A stretch of DNA of 64,000 nt from Pseudomonas putida (GCF_009883635.2 NZ_CP026115.2:2604001-2668000); one strand, 5' to 3'; counted from the stretch's first letter, positions 32,962 to 44,608 are shown. Notes: a model not told the origin generated them from the sequence alone. Made by a program: numbers and translations.

Positions 32962-34506
32962 ATGCAGCAACTCAATCCTTCCGAAATTAGTGAAATCATC
33001 AAGGGCCGCATCGACAACCTCGATGTGAGCTCCCAAGCCCGTAACGAAGGTACCGTTGTTTCGGTATCCGACGGTATCGTGCGGATCCACGGTCTGGCCG
33101 ACGTCATGTACGGCGAAATGATCGAGTTCCCTGGCAGCGTATTCGGCATGGCCCTGAACCTGGAGCAAGACTCCGTAGGTGCAGTGATCCTGGGTGCCTA
33201 TGACACCCTCGCCGAAGGCATGAGCGCCAAGTGCACCGGCCGCATCCTGGAAGTTCCGGTTGGTAAGGAACTGCTGGGTCGCGTCGTTGACGCACTGGGC
33301 AACCCGATCGACGGCAAAGGTCCTCTGGGCAACACCCAGACCGACGCGGTCGAGAAAGTAGCTCCAGGCGTGATCTGGCGTAAGTCGGTAGACCAGCCTG
33401 TACAGACTGGCTACAAGTCCGTCGACGCCATGATCCCTGTCGGCCGTGGCCAGCGCGAGCTGATCATCGGTGACCGTCAGATCGGCAAGACCGCCATGGC
33501 CATCGACGCCATCATCAACCAGAAAGACTCCGGTATTTTCTGCGTTTATGTTGCTGTCGGCCAGAAGCGTTCCACCGTTGCCAACATCGTTCGCAAGCTG
33601 GAAGAAGCCGGCGCCCTGGCCAACACCATCGTGGTCGTTGCCAGTGCTTCGGAATCCGCCGCACTGCAGTTCCTGGCACCATACGCCGGCTGCACCATGG
33701 GCGAGTTCTTCCGTGACCGCGGCGAAGACGCCCTGATCGTATACGATGACCTGTCCAAGCAGGCCGTTGCCTACCGTCAGATCTCCCTGCTGCTGCGCCG
33801 TCCACCAGGACGTGAAGCGTACCCAGGTGACGTGTTCTATCTCCACTCCCGTTTGCTGGAGCGTGCATCGCGCGTTTCGGAAGAGTACGTCGAGAAGTTC
33901 ACCAACGGCGCAGTCACTGGCAAGACCGGTTCCCTGACCGCCCTGCCGATCATCGAAACCCAGGCTGGCGACGTTTCCGCGTTCGTTCCGACCAACGTGA
34001 TTTCCATCACCGACGGTCAGATCTTCCTGGAATCGGCCATGTTCAACTCGGGCATCCGCCCTGCAGTGAACGCCGGTGTTTCGGTATCCCGCGTAGGTGG
34101 TGCCGCTCAGACCAAGATCATCAAGAAGCTGTCCGGTGGTATTCGTACCGCTCTGGCTCAGTACCGTGAACTGGCTGCATTCGCCCAGTTCGCTTCCGAT
34201 CTGGACGAAGCGACCCGCAAGCAGCTGGAGCATGGTCAGCGCGTAACCGAGCTGATGAAGCAGAAGCAGTACGCGCCAATGTCCATCGCGGACATGGCCC
34301 TGTCGCTGTACGCCGCTGAGCGTGGTTTCCTGACTGACGTGGAAGTCTCCAAGATCGGCAGCTTCGAGCAAGCACTGATCGCCTTCTTCAACCGTGATCA
34401 CGCCGAACTGATGGCGAAGATCAACGTGAAGGGTGACTTCAACGACGAAATCGACGCTGGCCTGAAAGCCGGTATCGAGAAGTTCAAGGCCACCCAGACC
34501 TGGTAA
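32962..34506 (+). CDS. atpA: F1Fo ATP synthase subunit alpha
   Basis: Non-catalytic nucleotide-binding subunit (514 aa) of F1. It carries the P-loop [13 protein letters not shown] near residue 170 and the alpha/beta signature [14 protein letters not shown]. Length and sequence are normal. A GC-rich hairpin lies between it and atpG. Confidence 0.98.
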   Translation: MQQLNPSEISEIIKGRIDNLDVSSQARNEGTVVSVSDGIVRIHGLADVMYGEMIEFPGSVFGMALNLEQDSVGAVILGAYDTLAEGMSAKCTGRILEVPVGKELLGRVVDALGNPIDGKGPLGNTQTDAVEKVAPGVIWRKSVDQPVQTGYKSVDAMIPVGRGQRELIIGDRQIGKTAMAIDAIINQKDSGIFCVYVAVGQKRSTVANIVRKLEEAGALANTIVVVASASESAALQFLAPYAGCTMGEFFRDRGEDALIVYDDLSKQAVAYRQISLLLRRPPGREAYPGDVFYLHSRLLERASRVSEEYVEKFTNGAVTGKTGSLTALPIIETQAGDVSAFVPTNVISITDGQIFLESAMFNSGIRPAVNAGVSVSRVGGAAQTKIIKKLSGGIRTALAQYRELAAFAQFASDLDEATRKQLEHGQRVTELMKQKQYAPMSIADMALSLYAAERGFLTDVEVSKIGSFEQALIAFFNRDHAELMAKINVKGDFNDEIDAGLKAGIEKFKATQTW

Positions 34507-34512
34507 GCCGCA

Positions 34513-34532
34513 GCGGGGGCCCAGGCCCCCGC
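34513..34532 (+). terminator. GC-rich intercistronic hairpin between atpA and atpG
   Basis: A perfect 9-bp stem (GCGGGGGCC / GGCCCCCGC) with a 2-nt loop and no T run. It is probably an mRNA processing or stability hairpin rather than a terminator. Confidence 0.5.
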
Positions 34533-34554
34533 TTGCTAACCTGATAGGTGATAC

Positions 34555-35415
34555 ATGGCAGGCGCAAAAGAGATTCGCAGTAAGATTGCGAGCATCAAAA
34601 GCACGCAAAAAATTACCAGCGCCATGGAGAAAGTGGCGGTCAGCAAGATGCGCAAGGCACAAATGCGCATGGCTGCTAGCCGTCCTTACGCGGAGCGTAT
34701 CCGCCAGGTGATCGGTCATCTGGCCAACGCCAACCCGGAGTACCGCCACCCGTTCATGATCGAGCGCCCTGTAAAGCGCGCCGGTTATATCGTGGTGAGC
34801 AGTGACCGTGGTCTGTGCGGTGGCTTGAACACCAACCTGTTCAAGGCCCTGGTCAAGGACATGAACGAAAACCGCGAACAGGGCGTTGAAATCGACCTGT
34901 GCGTGATCGGCAGCAAGGGTGCGACTTTCTTCCGCATCTTTGGCGGCAATGTCGTAGCCGCGATCAGCCACCTGGGCGAAGAGCCATCGATCAACGATCT
35001 GATCGGCTCCGTCAAAGTGATGCTGGACGCCTACCTGGACGGCCGTATCGATCGCCTCTCGGTGGTTTCGAACAAGTTCATCAACACCATGACCCAAAAA
35101 CCGACGGTCGAGCAATTGGTACCGTTGGTGGCAACCCCGGATCAGGATCTCAAGCATCACTGGGATTACCTGTACGAACCCGACGCAAAAGAGCTGCTGG
35201 ACGGCTTGATGGTGCGTTACGTGGAGTCGCAGGTATACCAGGCGGTGGTCGAGAACAACGCTGCTGAACAAGCGGCCCGGATGATCGCCATGAAGAACGC
35301 CACAGACAACGCCGGTGATTTGATCAAAGAGCTGCAGTTGATCTACAACAAGGCGCGTCAGGCTGCGATCACCCAGGAGATCTCGGAAATCGTCGGCGGC
35401 GCTGCCGCGGTTTAA
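34555..35415 (+). CDS. atpG: F1Fo ATP synthase subunit gamma
   Basis: Central rotor subunit (286 aa). The N-terminal helix [32 protein letters not shown] and the C-terminal [15 protein letters not shown] are canonical, forming the coiled coil that turns inside the alpha/beta hexamer. It lies between atpA and atpD as usual. Confidence 0.98.
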   Translation: MAGAKEIRSKIASIKSTQKITSAMEKVAVSKMRKAQMRMAASRPYAERIRQVIGHLANANPEYRHPFMIERPVKRAGYIVVSSDRGLCGGLNTNLFKALVKDMNENREQGVEIDLCVIGSKGATFFRIFGGNVVAAISHLGEEPSINDLIGSVKVMLDAYLDGRIDRLSVVSNKFINTMTQKPTVEQLVPLVATPDQDLKHHWDYLYEPDAKELLDGLMVRYVESQVYQAVVENNAAEQAARMIAMKNATDNAGDLIKELQLIYNKARQAAITQEISEIVGGAAAV

Positions 35416-36819
<1,404 letters not shown>

Positions 36820-36824
36820 TCCCG

Positions 36825-36842
36825 GCGCCCCGCAAGGGGCGC
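36825..36842 (+). terminator. Intercistronic hairpin between atpD and atpC
   Basis: A 7-bp stem (GCGCCCC / GGGGCGC) with the stable GCAA tetraloop and no T run; probably an RNA-stability element. Confidence 0.5.
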
Positions 36843-36863
36843 TAATCAGGTTGAGGCAAGCAG

Positions 36864-37283
36864 ATGGCTATGACAGTCCATTGCGATATCGTCAGCGCGG
36901 AAGGAGAAATCTTCTCCGGCCTGGTCGAGATGGTAGTAGCGCACGGCAACCTGGGCGATCTTGGTATCGCTCCAGGCCACGCCCCGCTGATCACCAATCT
37001 CAAGCCGGGTCCGATCACGCTGACCAAGCAAGGTGGCGATCGTGAGGTGTTCTACATCTCCGGTGGTTTCCTCGAAGTGCAGCCGAACATGGTCAAGGTT
37101 CTTGCCGACACCGTGCAGCGCGCTGCCGACCTGGACGAAGCTCAGGCTCAGGAAGCCCTCAAGGCTGCTGAGAACGCCCTGAATGCGAAAAGTGCGGACT
37201 TCGACTATGGTGCTGCTGCCGCACGCCTGGCCGAGGCTGCAGCTCAGCTGCGTACCGTCCAGCAAATGCGCAAGGGCAAGTAA
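36864..37283 (+). CDS. atpC: F1Fo ATP synthase subunit epsilon
   Basis: Regulatory rotor subunit (139 aa) with the N-terminal beta sandwich ([38 protein letters not shown]) and a C-terminal helical hairpin. It closes the atpIBEFHAGDC operon and is followed by a strong terminator. Confidence 0.97.
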   Translation: MAMTVHCDIVSAEGEIFSGLVEMVVAHGNLGDLGIAPGHAPLITNLKPGPITLTKQGGDREVFYISGGFLEVQPNMVKVLADTVQRAADLDEAQAQEALKAAENALNAKSADFDYGAAAARLAEAAAQLRTVQQMRKGK

Positions 37284-37320
37284 TCCGGTTCAGGCCGCAT
37301 ACTTCCGTTGCGATTGAGTT

Positions 37321-37347
37321 AAAGGGTAGCCTCGGCTACCCTTTTTC
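37321..37347 (+). terminator. Terminator of the atp operon
   Basis: A 10-bp stem (AAAGGGTAGC / GCTACCCTTT) with a CTCG loop and a T-rich tail lies 37 nt after atpC. Confidence 0.9.
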
Positions 37348-37404
37348 TTTTTCTGAATTCCCCTCTTCGGTCATCCCTGACCGCCCAGGATCGGTACCCA
37401 GCCA

Positions 37405-38772
37405 ATGTCCCTCGATATCGTCATTCTCGCCGCAGGCCAAGGTACTCGCATGCGCTCGGCGCTGCCCAAGGTGCTGCACCCGGTAGCCGGCAATTCCATG
37501 CTCGGCCACGTTATCCACAGCGCTCGCCAGCTTCAGCCCCAAGGCATCCACGTGGTCATCGGCCACGGTGCGGAGCTGGTACGTGAGCGCCTGGCAGCCG
37601 ACGACCTGAATTTCGTCATGCAGGACAAGCAGCTGGGTACCGGCCATGCCGTTGCGCAGGCATTGCCGGCGATCACCGCCGAGACGGTGCTGGTACTGTA
37701 TGGCGATGTACCGTTGATCGAAGTGGAAACCCTGCAGCGCCTGCTGGCCAAGGTCAGCGACAAGCAGTTGGGCCTGCTCACCGTCAACCTGCAAGACCCG
37801 ACCGGTTATGGCCGTATCGTGCGTGATGCCGAGGGGCAGGTGATCGCTATCGTCGAGCACAAGGACGCCAGCGAAGCACAGAAGGCGATCAAGGAAGGCA
37901 ACACTGGCATCCTGGCCATGCCGGCCGCGCGCCTGGCTGACTGGATGGGTCGCCTGTCGAACAACAATGCCCAGGGCGAGTACTACCTCACTGACGTCAT
38001 CGCCATGGCGGTGGCCGACGGGCTGGTGGTTGCCACTGAACAGCCGCACGACCCGATGGAAGTGCAGGGCGCCAATGACCGTCGCCAGTTGTCGGAACTC
38101 GAGCGCCATTACCAGCTGCGCGAAGGCCGCCGGCTGATGGCCCAGGGTGTCACCTTGCGCGACCCTGCACGCTTCGATGTACGTGGCGAAGTGACCGTTG
38201 GGCGCGACGTGCTGATCGACATCAACGTGATCCTCGAAGGCAAGGTGGTCATCGAGGACGACGTGCAGATCGGCCCGAACTGCGTGATCAAGGACAGCAC
38301 ACTGCGCAAGGGCGCGATCATCAAGGCCAACACTCACCTCGACGGTGCGGTGATGGGCGAGGGCAGCGATGCCGGCCCGTTCGCCCGCCTGCGCCCGGGC
38401 AGCGTGCTTGAAGCCAAGGCCCATGTGGGTAACTTCGTCGAACTGAAAAATGCCCACCTCGGTGAAGGCGCCAAGGCCGGTCACCTGACCTACCTGGGCG
38501 ATGCCGAGATTGGTGCACGCACCAACATCGGTGCCGGTACCATCACCTGTAACTACGATGGCGCCAACAAATTCAAGACCGTGATGGGGGAGGATGTCTT
38601 CATCGGCTCCAACAACTCCCTGGTGGCGCCTGTGGAAATCAAGGCCGGTGCAACTACGGCAGCCGGTTCGACCATCACCCAGGCAGTCGAAGCCGGTGAC
38701 CTTGCCGTGGCGCGTGCGCGCCAGCGCAACATCTCCGGCTGGAAGCGGCCAGAGAAGATCAAGAAAAGCTGA
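37405..38772 (+). CDS. glmU: Bifunctional UDP-GlcNAc pyrophosphorylase / glucosamine-1-P acetyltransferase
   Basis: Enzyme (455 aa) making UDP-GlcNAc for peptidoglycan and LPS. The N-terminal uridyltransferase domain has [11 protein letters not shown] near residue 8; from about residue 250 a left-handed beta helix of hexapeptide repeats forms the acetyltransferase domain, with [23 protein letters not shown]. It works one step downstream of the pathway begun by glmS, encoded 1 kb away. Confidence 0.98.
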   Translation: MSLDIVILAAGQGTRMRSALPKVLHPVAGNSMLGHVIHSARQLQPQGIHVVIGHGAELVRERLAADDLNFVMQDKQLGTGHAVAQALPAITAETVLVLYGDVPLIEVETLQRLLAKVSDKQLGLLTVNLQDPTGYGRIVRDAEGQVIAIVEHKDASEAQKAIKEGNTGILAMPAARLADWMGRLSNNNAQGEYYLTDVIAMAVADGLVVATEQPHDPMEVQGANDRRQLSELERHYQLREGRRLMAQGVTLRDPARFDVRGEVTVGRDVLIDINVILEGKVVIEDDVQIGPNCVIKDSTLRKGAIIKANTHLDGAVMGEGSDAGPFARLRPGSVLEAKAHVGNFVELKNAHLGEGAKAGHLTYLGDAEIGARTNIGAGTITCNYDGANKFKTVMGEDVFIGSNNSLVAPVEIKAGATTAAGSTITQAVEAGDLAVARARQRNISGWKRPEKIKKS

Positions 38773-38796
38773 GTTATACACAGCCGTTTCTCTCGA

Positions 38797-38828
38797 AAGC
38801 CGACTTATGTGAATAAGTCGGCTTTTTT
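38797..38828 (+). terminator. Intrinsic terminator after glmU
   Basis: An 11-bp stem (AAGCCGACTTA / TAAGTCGGCTT) with a 6-nt loop runs into a T tract. Confidence 0.88.
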
Positions 38829-38912
38829 ATTGGCCCAGGCGGCAGGTGGTCAGGAAAATTTATCCACACCTTGACGAACCGGCCATCTTAGGTTTTGATT
38901 GCAACCATTATC

Positions 38913-38925
38913 TTTCGAATCGAAA
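38913..38925. promoter_or_regulatory. Candidate DeoR-family operator
   Basis: TTTCGAATCGAAA is a perfect odd-length inverted repeat about 12 nt before the deoR-type gene start. A related perfect palindrome, CGTTTCGAAACG, lies inside the gene at 39027-39038. Autoregulation by the encoded repressor is inference. Confidence 0.5.
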
Positions 38926-38936
38926 CTTAGACGCCC

Positions 38937-39713
38937 ATGTCGAAACGTAACACCCCCCAGCGGCGCCACAACATCCTGGCCCTGCTTAGCGAGCAAGGCG
39001 AAGTGAGCGTGGATGCCTTGGCCAAGCGTTTCGAAACGTCGGAAGTGACCATTCGCAAGGACCTTGCCGCGCTGGAGGCCAACGGCCTGCTGCTGCGCCG
39101 CTACGGCGGTGCGGTGCCAGTACCGCAGGAGATGCTCAGTGAACCTGCGCAACCGATCTCTGCCTACAAGAAGGCTATCGCTCGTGCAGCGGTTGGCCGT
39201 ATCCGCGAGCATGCGCGGATCATCATCGACAGCGGCAGCACTACCGCCGCCATGATCCCGGAACTGGGCCGTCAGCCCGGTCTGGTGGTGATGACCAATT
39301 CGTTGAATGTGGCCCGCGCCATCAGCGAGGTCGAGCACGAACCGGTGCTGCTGATGACCGGCGGCACCTGGGACCCGCATTCGGAGTCGTTCCAGGGCCA
39401 GGTCGCCGAGCAGGTACTACGCTCTTACGATTTCGACCAGCTGTTCATCGGTGCCGACGGCATCGACCTGCAGCGCGGCACTACCACCTTCAATGAGCTG
39501 CTTGGCCTGAGCCGAGTGATGGCCGAGGTGGCCCGTGAAGTGATCGTCATGGTCGAGTCCGACAAGGTCGGGCGCAAGATCCCCAATCTCGAACTGCCCT
39601 GGGGCAGTGTGCACACCCTTATTACAGACGAACGCCTGCCCGCAGCGGCACGCGAACAGATTCAAGCCCGCGGCATCAACCTGATCTGCGCCGCGATCAG
39701 CCAGGAGCAATAA
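38937..39713 (+). CDS. DeoR-family transcriptional regulator (glmS-linked)
   Basis: Regulator of 258 aa. The N-terminal winged HTH reads [42 protein letters not shown], with the DeoR sugar-phosphate-binding domain after about residue 75 ([40 protein letters not shown]). It ends 2 nt before glmS, so it is probably cotranscribed with it. Control of amino-sugar synthesis, perhaps sensing an amino-sugar phosphate, is inferred from position. Confidence 0.92.
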   Translation: MSKRNTPQRRHNILALLSEQGEVSVDALAKRFETSEVTIRKDLAALEANGLLLRRYGGAVPVPQEMLSEPAQPISAYKKAIARAAVGRIREHARIIIDSGSTTAAMIPELGRQPGLVVMTNSLNVARAISEVEHEPVLLMTGGTWDPHSESFQGQVAEQVLRSYDFDQLFIGADGIDLQRGTTTFNELLGLSRVMAEVAREVIVMVESDKVGRKIPNLELPWGSVHTLITDERLPAAAREQIQARGINLICAAISQEQ

Positions 39714-39715
39714 CC

Positions 39716-41551
39716 ATGTGTGGAATCGTTGGTGCCGTAGCCGAGCGCAACATCACTGCCATTCTCATCGAAGGCCTCAAGCGTCTTGAGTATCGCGGGT
39801 ACGACAGTGCCGGCCTGGCGGTCTACACCCAGCAGGGCGAACTGCAACGCCGCCGCCGCATCGGCAAGGTCGCCGAGCTGGAGGCGGCTGTTGCTGCCGA
39901 GCCGCTGAACGGCCAGCTGGGCATCGCCCATACGCGTTGGGCCACTCACGGTGCACCGACCGAAGGCAATGCCCACCCGCATTTCTCCGGTAGCGAAGTA
40001 GCCGTTGTGCACAACGGCATCATCGAGAACCACGAAGAGCTGCGTGAAGAACTCAAAGTCTTGGGTTATGTCTTCACCTCGCAGACCGATACTGAAGTTA
40101 TCGTGCATCTGATCCACCACACCCTGAAGACCATTCCAGACCTGGCCGATGCGCTGAAATCCGCCGTCAAGCGTCTGCACGGAGCCTATGGCCTGGCACT
40201 GATCAGCGTGAAACAGCCTGACCGCCTGGTCGCCGCGCGCAGCGGTAGCCCGCTGGTGATCGGCCTGGGCCATGGCGAGAACTTCCTGGCTTCCGACCAA
40301 CTGGCTCTGCGCCAGGTGACCGACCGCTTCATGTACCTGGAGGAAGGCGATATCGCCGAGATCCGCCGCGACCAAGTGAAGATCTGGGACCAGGCTGGCA
40401 ATCCGGTACAGCGTGAAACCGTGAGATACCACGAGGGGGCTGAAGCCGCCGACAAAGGTGCCTATCGCCACTTCATGCTCAAAGAGATCCACGAGCAGCC
40501 GACCGTGGTCCAACGCACCCTGGAAGGCCGCTTGGGCAAGGACCATGTGATGGTTCAGGCTTTCGGCCCGCAGGCTGCCGAGCTGTTCGCCAAAGTGCGC
40601 AACGTGCAGATCGTCGCCTGTGGTACCAGCTACCACGCCGGCATGGTCGCCCGTTACTGGCTGGAAAGCCTGGCTGGCATTCCTTGCCAGGTCGAAGTGG
40701 CCAGCGAGTTCCGTTATCGCAAGGTGGTGGTGCAGCCAGACACCCTGTTCGTCTCGATCTCCCAGTCCGGCGAAACCGCCGACACCCTGGCCGCCCTGCG
40801 CAATGCCAAGGAATTGGGCTTCCTCGGTAGCCTGGCCATCTGCAACGTCGGCATCAGCTCGCTGGTGCGTGAGTCCGACCTGACCCTGCTGACCCTGGCC
40901 GGCCCGGAAATCGGCGTGGCGTCGACCAAGGCCTTCACCACTCAGCTGGTTTCGCTGATGCTGCTGACCCTGGCCCTTGGCCAGGTGCGTGGCACCCTAG
41001 AAGCGGGCGTCGAAGCCGGGCTGGTGGAAGAGCTGCGTCGCCTGCCAGCGCGCCTGGGCGAGGCGCTGGCCATGGACAGCACCGTGGAGAAAACCGCCGA
41101 GCTGTTCGCCGACAAGCATCACACCCTGTTCCTCGGCCGTGGTGCTCAGTACCCGGTGGCCATGGAAGGTGCGCTGAAGCTCAAGGAAATCTCGTACATC
41201 CACGCCGAAGCCTACCCGGCCGGTGAGCTCAAGCACGGCCCGCTGGCGCTGGTGGATAACGACATGCCAGTGGTGACCGTGGCGCCGAACAACGAACTGC
41301 TGGAGAAGCTCAAGTCCAACCTGCAGGAAGTGCGCGCCCGTGGTGGAGAGCTGGTGGTGTTTGCCGACGAGAACGCCGGCATGAGCAACGGCGAAGGCAC
41401 CCACGTGATCAAGGTGCCGCACATCGTCGACGAGCTGGCGCCGATCCTTTACACCATCCCACTGCAGCTGCTGTCGTACTACGTGGCAGTGCTCAAGGGT
41501 ACTGACGTTGACCAGCCGCGTAACCTGGCTAAGTCGGTGACTGTGGAGTAA
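39716..41551 (+). CDS. glmS: Glutamine--fructose-6-phosphate aminotransferase
   Basis: Makes glucosamine-6-phosphate from fructose-6-phosphate and glutamine (611 aa). After Met, Cys2 in CGIVGAV is the glutaminase nucleophile; the two SIS domains include [15 protein letters not shown], and the C-terminus [13 protein letters not shown] is canonical. Its last 36 bp form the conserved TnsD-recognition part of attTn7, and a Tn7-like element begins just downstream. No glmS ribozyme is present upstream; the deoR gene abuts it. Confidence 0.98.
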   Translation: MCGIVGAVAERNITAILIEGLKRLEYRGYDSAGLAVYTQQGELQRRRRIGKVAELEAAVAAEPLNGQLGIAHTRWATHGAPTEGNAHPHFSGSEVAVVHNGIIENHEELREELKVLGYVFTSQTDTEVIVHLIHHTLKTIPDLADALKSAVKRLHGAYGLALISVKQPDRLVAARSGSPLVIGLGHGENFLASDQLALRQVTDRFMYLEEGDIAEIRRDQVKIWDQAGNPVQRETVRYHEGAEAADKGAYRHFMLKEIHEQPTVVQRTLEGRLGKDHVMVQAFGPQAAELFAKVRNVQIVACGTSYHAGMVARYWLESLAGIPCQVEVASEFRYRKVVVQPDTLFVSISQSGETADTLAALRNAKELGFLGSLAICNVGISSLVRESDLTLLTLAGPEIGVASTKAFTTQLVSLMLLTLALGQVRGTLEAGVEAGLVEELRRLPARLGEALAMDSTVEKTAELFADKHHTLFLGRGAQYPVAMEGALKLKEISYIHAEAYPAGELKHGPLALVDNDMPVVTVAPNNELLEKLKSNLQEVRARGGELVVFADENAGMSNGEGTHVIKVPHIVDELAPILYTIPLQLLSYYVAVLKGTDVDQPRNLAKSVTVE

Positions 41552-41600
41552 GCGTTTTCCATCCGGAAAACCAATAGATTTAGGGAATTAAACCTGTCGC
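41516..41600 (+). other. attTn7: attTn7 region: glmS 3' end and junction with Tn7-like element
   Basis: The last codons of glmS ([13 protein letters not shown]) are the known TnsD target. Tn7 inserts about 25 bp past the stop, which here is near 41576. The sequence just after is AT-rich and leads into element repeats. The exact element end and target duplication cannot be fixed because the other end is outside the window. Confidence 0.65.
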
Positions 41601-41620
41601 AAGGGAAATAAAGCTGTCGC
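41581..41620 (+). repeat. Two tandem 20-bp repeats, candidate TnsB-binding sites at the element end
   Basis: 41581-41600 and 41601-41620 match at 17 of 20 positions, with the shared core GGGAAwTAAAsCTGTCGC. A degenerate third unit may follow at 41621-41637 (GGGTAACCCTGTTCG). Tandem sites of about 20-22 bp at the glmS-proximal end are the usual arrangement of TnsB sites in Tn7-like ends. Confidence 0.65.
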
Positions 41621-41639
41621 GGGTAACCCTGTTCGTGAC

Positions 41640-41923
41640 CAATCCGGGTTGGCGGGGTGCAGTGATGCACGCCGTTGTCCCGACTTGGAATTACGCCTCA
41701 GAATCTAATTGACAGGTGTGTCACGCTGTATAGGCTTGTAGTCGAGGACTGCAACTGCGCATCCGTTGGGACTGGGTACCAGCAAGGCCCCCCCGCAATT
41801 TCGGCAGCAGAGAATGCTGGTTTCTCTGAAGTAGTGACGACGGGCATAGCCGGTCGGATTCTGAACCCAAGGTCGCAAGGCTGGGAGTTAAAGGATCGCT
41901 GCGACTACTCCTCGAACCTTCCG
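41640..41923 (+). other. Non-coding stretch between element end and short tniQ
   Basis: No convincing gene. TTGACA at 41709-41714 is followed at a short 14-nt spacing by TATAGG. An internal hairpin, CAGAGAA / TTCTCTG, occurs near 41806-41830, and the stretch ends at a strong terminator. It could encode a small RNA or the leader of the tniQ transcript; this is inference. Confidence 0.3.
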
Positions 41924-41949
41924 AAAAGGCACCTTTGGGTGCCTTTTTT
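41924..41949 (+). terminator. Intrinsic terminator upstream of short tniQ
   Basis: The stem AAAAGGCACC / GGTGCCTTTT with a 4-nt loop is followed by T residues. It lies 83 nt before the tniQ start and so ends a transcript coming from the glmS side or from within the element end. Confidence 0.8.
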
Positions 41950-42031
41950 ACACCTTATTTCTGGCAATGTTTGCTCAACCGCAACCTTTGAACGATGACG
42001 CGGGATCAGTCGCTGAGGGGCCAACCCATCC

Positions 42032-42946
42032 ATGCTGTTGCGTATCCAACCTGATGAATCTTTGCGCTCATATGTTGACCGCAATTTGCTCGTGAATTTT
42101 ATGGACTGGAGGGTAGACAGGTTACGATGGCTTTCTGAAGGGGAGATTACTCACCAAGCAGTTAAGGTGATCGCCTCAACGATGGGTTGGCAAGGATGCT
42201 ATGGCTTCAACCGCTTGCTGCACGAACACACTCAATTGCCCCTGCAGTTTGTTATCAGGGATACCCGAGATGCCAGTTATTCTCGAACGGCGTATCTCAA
42301 ACCCCGAATGGCGATTACTAATTCCGACTTGCACGCCTACTGCCCGGAATGCGTCAGGCAGGACGTGCAGGATTTGGGCTTTTCCTACTGGCGACGAAAT
42401 TTCCCTGATCATGTGAGCGTGTGTGCCACACACAATGTGGTGCTGCTGTCCACTTGCCCATATTGCGATCAACCTTTCTCATCAAAAGGCCACAATCTCG
42501 ATGTGATGTGGAGAAAGTGTTCTGGGCGACACCTCGGTAACGCAGAGAGCGTAATGAACTTGGATGAAGATGCTCTCAAACATGCTCGCTTCGTAGAAGC
42601 GCTATGCGCTTATGAATTCTCCATTTCAATCCATTCTGCAGTGGCCATTCTCTCCGATAAGTTGCGCAGCCTCAAGAAACTGACGAAGCGGATGAAATCT
42701 GAGCGGACAGCCATGATTGAGTATCTCGATCGGATTTCAAATAATTTGGAAGAAAAAAGATTTGAGAGTCCTGTTGTAAAGACGGAATTTTTCCCCGAAG
42801 AAATTTTGAAAATCGTGGTTTATGCCTATGAGACTTTCGATGAATTTGTTGTTGATTTGTACGAGTATGATAAAGATTTGATTCCTATTGAGTCTCTATG
42901 GCGAAATTATGGTAATGGTAGGTATGCGACCACTTGTCGGGAATAG
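42032..42946 (+). CDS. tniQ: Short TniQ-family transposition targeting protein
   Basis: TniQ/TnsD-family protein of 304 aa, much shorter than TnsD (about 500 aa). The N-terminal TniQ region reads MLLRIQPDESLRSYVDRNLL, with FNRLLHEHTQLPLQFV; a zinc-finger pattern follows with C104, C107, C131 and H134 (YCPECVRQ...CATHNVVLL) and a further CPYC at 142-145. The C-terminal 150 residues are helical and AT-rich in codon use, with no recognised DNA-binding domain. GAGGGG lies 11 nt before the ATG. It is probably a target-selection adaptor bridging TnsC to a site; which target is unknown. Confidence 0.8.
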   Translation: MLLRIQPDESLRSYVDRNLLVNFMDWRVDRLRWLSEGEITHQAVKVIASTMGWQGCYGFNRLLHEHTQLPLQFVIRDTRDASYSRTAYLKPRMAITNSDLHAYCPECVRQDVQDLGFSYWRRNFPDHVSVCATHNVVLLSTCPYCDQPFSSKGHNLDVMWRKCSGRHLGNAESVMNLDEDALKHARFVEALCAYEFSISIHSAVAILSDKLRSLKKLTKRMKSERTAMIEYLDRISNNLEEKRFESPVVKTEFFPEEILKIVVYAYETFDEFVVDLYEYDKDLIPIESLWRNYGNGRYATTCRE

Positions 42947-42973
42947 CTGACTGAGCGTTGCTGCACTTGCATG

Positions 42974-44608
42974 TTAAGTCTTGGTCGATTGGGTAACAAT
43001 TTCTAGTAGGTTTCGTGCTTCTGGGTAGCGATTCCTTTTTTCTAGGCACCGATGCAGTGTGGGCACCAACGCGAAAATATGACTAGCTCGAACAGGGAAA
43101 TTCGTGGCCGAGTATTTCAGTCTTTGAATGCTCAATTCAATTGATTCGCATAGTTGCCTGTCGCGAGCACTCCAATCGATTTTTTGATTGTTGCCTACGC
43201 GACCACTTGGCATCCGCTTAGTTTGAGCCATCAACCAGTCATTATCGTTCCGGTATAGCCATTGATAGACCTTGGGGAGCATTGATCTCAGGCTTTTCGG
43301 ACTGGCGTCTGGATTCATGCCGATGGCGCTAACCCACTCCGCACGGTGATTGTGTAGCAGTAGCTCCCTGCGCTGAGTTGTCCAAGCAGCCATCAGTAGA
43401 GGATCAGCACTTAGGATCCTGTTTATTGTAGAAACCGAAACGTCATATCGTTCCGCTATGGAATGTTTCTCCACTCCTTTGCCCAAGCAACCCAAGATTT
43501 GTTCCCGAAGCTCGGGTTTCAGCTTTTTAGGCTTCAGTTTTTTGAAGACTCTATCCCTGATTTCCTGACCTTTAAATCGGTGTGCTGCTTTATCGCCTAC
43601 TGCTCGTCTTCCGTGGTCTGGAGACTGTACTGGGGTTTCCTGATCCCCTGGAGACTGAAATCTTTTTAACGCACATAAAAACGGCGCAAACTCGCCGAAT
43701 ATACAGGTGATCAAAATCAGATGTTTGAGCGGATGGGAGTAAACGCGCGGTGTACGGGTCAGACTCTGTATAAAAGTTTCAGCTCTCTTTGGAGTGGTCG
43801 GAAGCGAGGCCAGTGGAAGATACGGTTGCAGTTGTGAAGCGAACGAAGCTAGGTCTGCTTGGGCATCAAAGCATGCTTCTGTATTGACTGAGAGGCGACG
43901 AATAGCTTCGTTATAAGCAGCCGTGACATTTTCTGGACGAAATTGCTCAGAAATGCCTAGCTTGGCTAACTCAATCACTGAGTGTCCTAAACGCTTGAGG
44001 GTTTGTACCACTGTCGGGCATACGGGCTGCTCTGCAACGCTCGCTATTAGGTGCTCGGCAGGTAATACCCAGTGCGCAGAGTCCGACCACTGCCGGTTGG
44101 CCGAGCAAATCCTGATGAGAGTTCCGTGCTTAGGGCATAACGTGACGCCTGGATACTGATGGGACAGGTGCCAGTAGGCGACCCCATGATTGATACGGTC
44201 TTCCCTTAAACATTCGAGGCATGCTTTCAATGGGTGCTCTGCGCCAAAGCGACCGGTCACCAGACCCAGGCGATATTTTAAGGTGCCCAAAGAATTGTTT
44301 GAAACTGTATGAAAGACGTCGTCAATTCTTTCCTTGGATTGAAAAGGAAAAAACAACGGCAATATCGTATGTTCTGTAATGATGTTGAATGGGCTTCCCC
44401 ATACTTCTTTGGCTTTTTGGGGCAAAGAGTTTAGTCTGCTAGGAAAGTCATGCTGCACACTACTTGATCCCTCACCAAATAGCCATGCAGTGGTGCTAGC
44501 CTTAGTAACGTGGCACATAAAACGATGCTGACGACAACAAATACTGAAAAAGGTCTCATCCGGTAGCCATCGAACGACAGGGACAGATGCATTTGCAGAA
44601 TCAGCCAT
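42974..44608 (-). CDS. tnsD: TnsD-like attTn7 targeting protein
   Basis: Full-length TniQ-family target selector (544 aa from the ATG at 44608; upstream TTG/GTG starts would add up to four residues). It resembles Tn7 TnsD along its length: LPDETFFSICCR at the N-terminus, EHTILPLFFPFQSKERIDD, a zinc finger CLECLREDRINHGVAYWH...CPKHGTL, and the C-terminal VYQWLYRNDNDWL and KIDWSARDRQLCESIE. A helix-turn-helix-like stretch, KHSIAERYDVSVSTINRILS, is near residue 390. It should recognise the 3' end of glmS and recruit TnsC. Unlike in Tn7 it is transcribed opposite to tnsABC and lies ahead of tnsA. Confidence 0.88.
   Translation of the reverse strand: MADSANASVPVVRWLPDETFFSICCRQHRFMCHVTKASTTAWLFGEGSSSVQHDFPSRLNSLPQKAKEVWGSPFNIITEHTILPLFFPFQSKERIDDVFHTVSNNSLGTLKYRLGLVTGRFGAEHPLKACLECLREDRINHGVAYWHLSHQYPGVTLCPKHGTLIRICSANRQWSDSAHWVLPAEHLIASVAEQPVCPTVVQTLKRLGHSVIELAKLGISEQFRPENVTAAYNEAIRRLSVNTEACFDAQADLASFASQLQPYLPLASLPTTPKRAETFIQSLTRTPRVYSHPLKHLILITCIFGEFAPFLCALKRFQSPGDQETPVQSPDHGRRAVGDKAAHRFKGQEIRDRVFKKLKPKKLKPELREQILGCLGKGVEKHSIAERYDVSVSTINRILSADPLLMAAWTTQRRELLLHNHRAEWVSAIGMNPDASPKSLRSMLPKVYQWLYRNDNDWLMAQTKRMPSGRVGNNQKIDWSARDRQLCESIELSIQRLKYSATNFPVRASHIFALVPTLHRCLEKRNRYPEARNLLEIVTQSTKT

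Noticed and set aside
39650-39716. glmS ribozyme or riboswitch upstream of glmS
   Set aside because: Only 2 nt separate the deoR stop from the glmS start; no ribozyme core is present.
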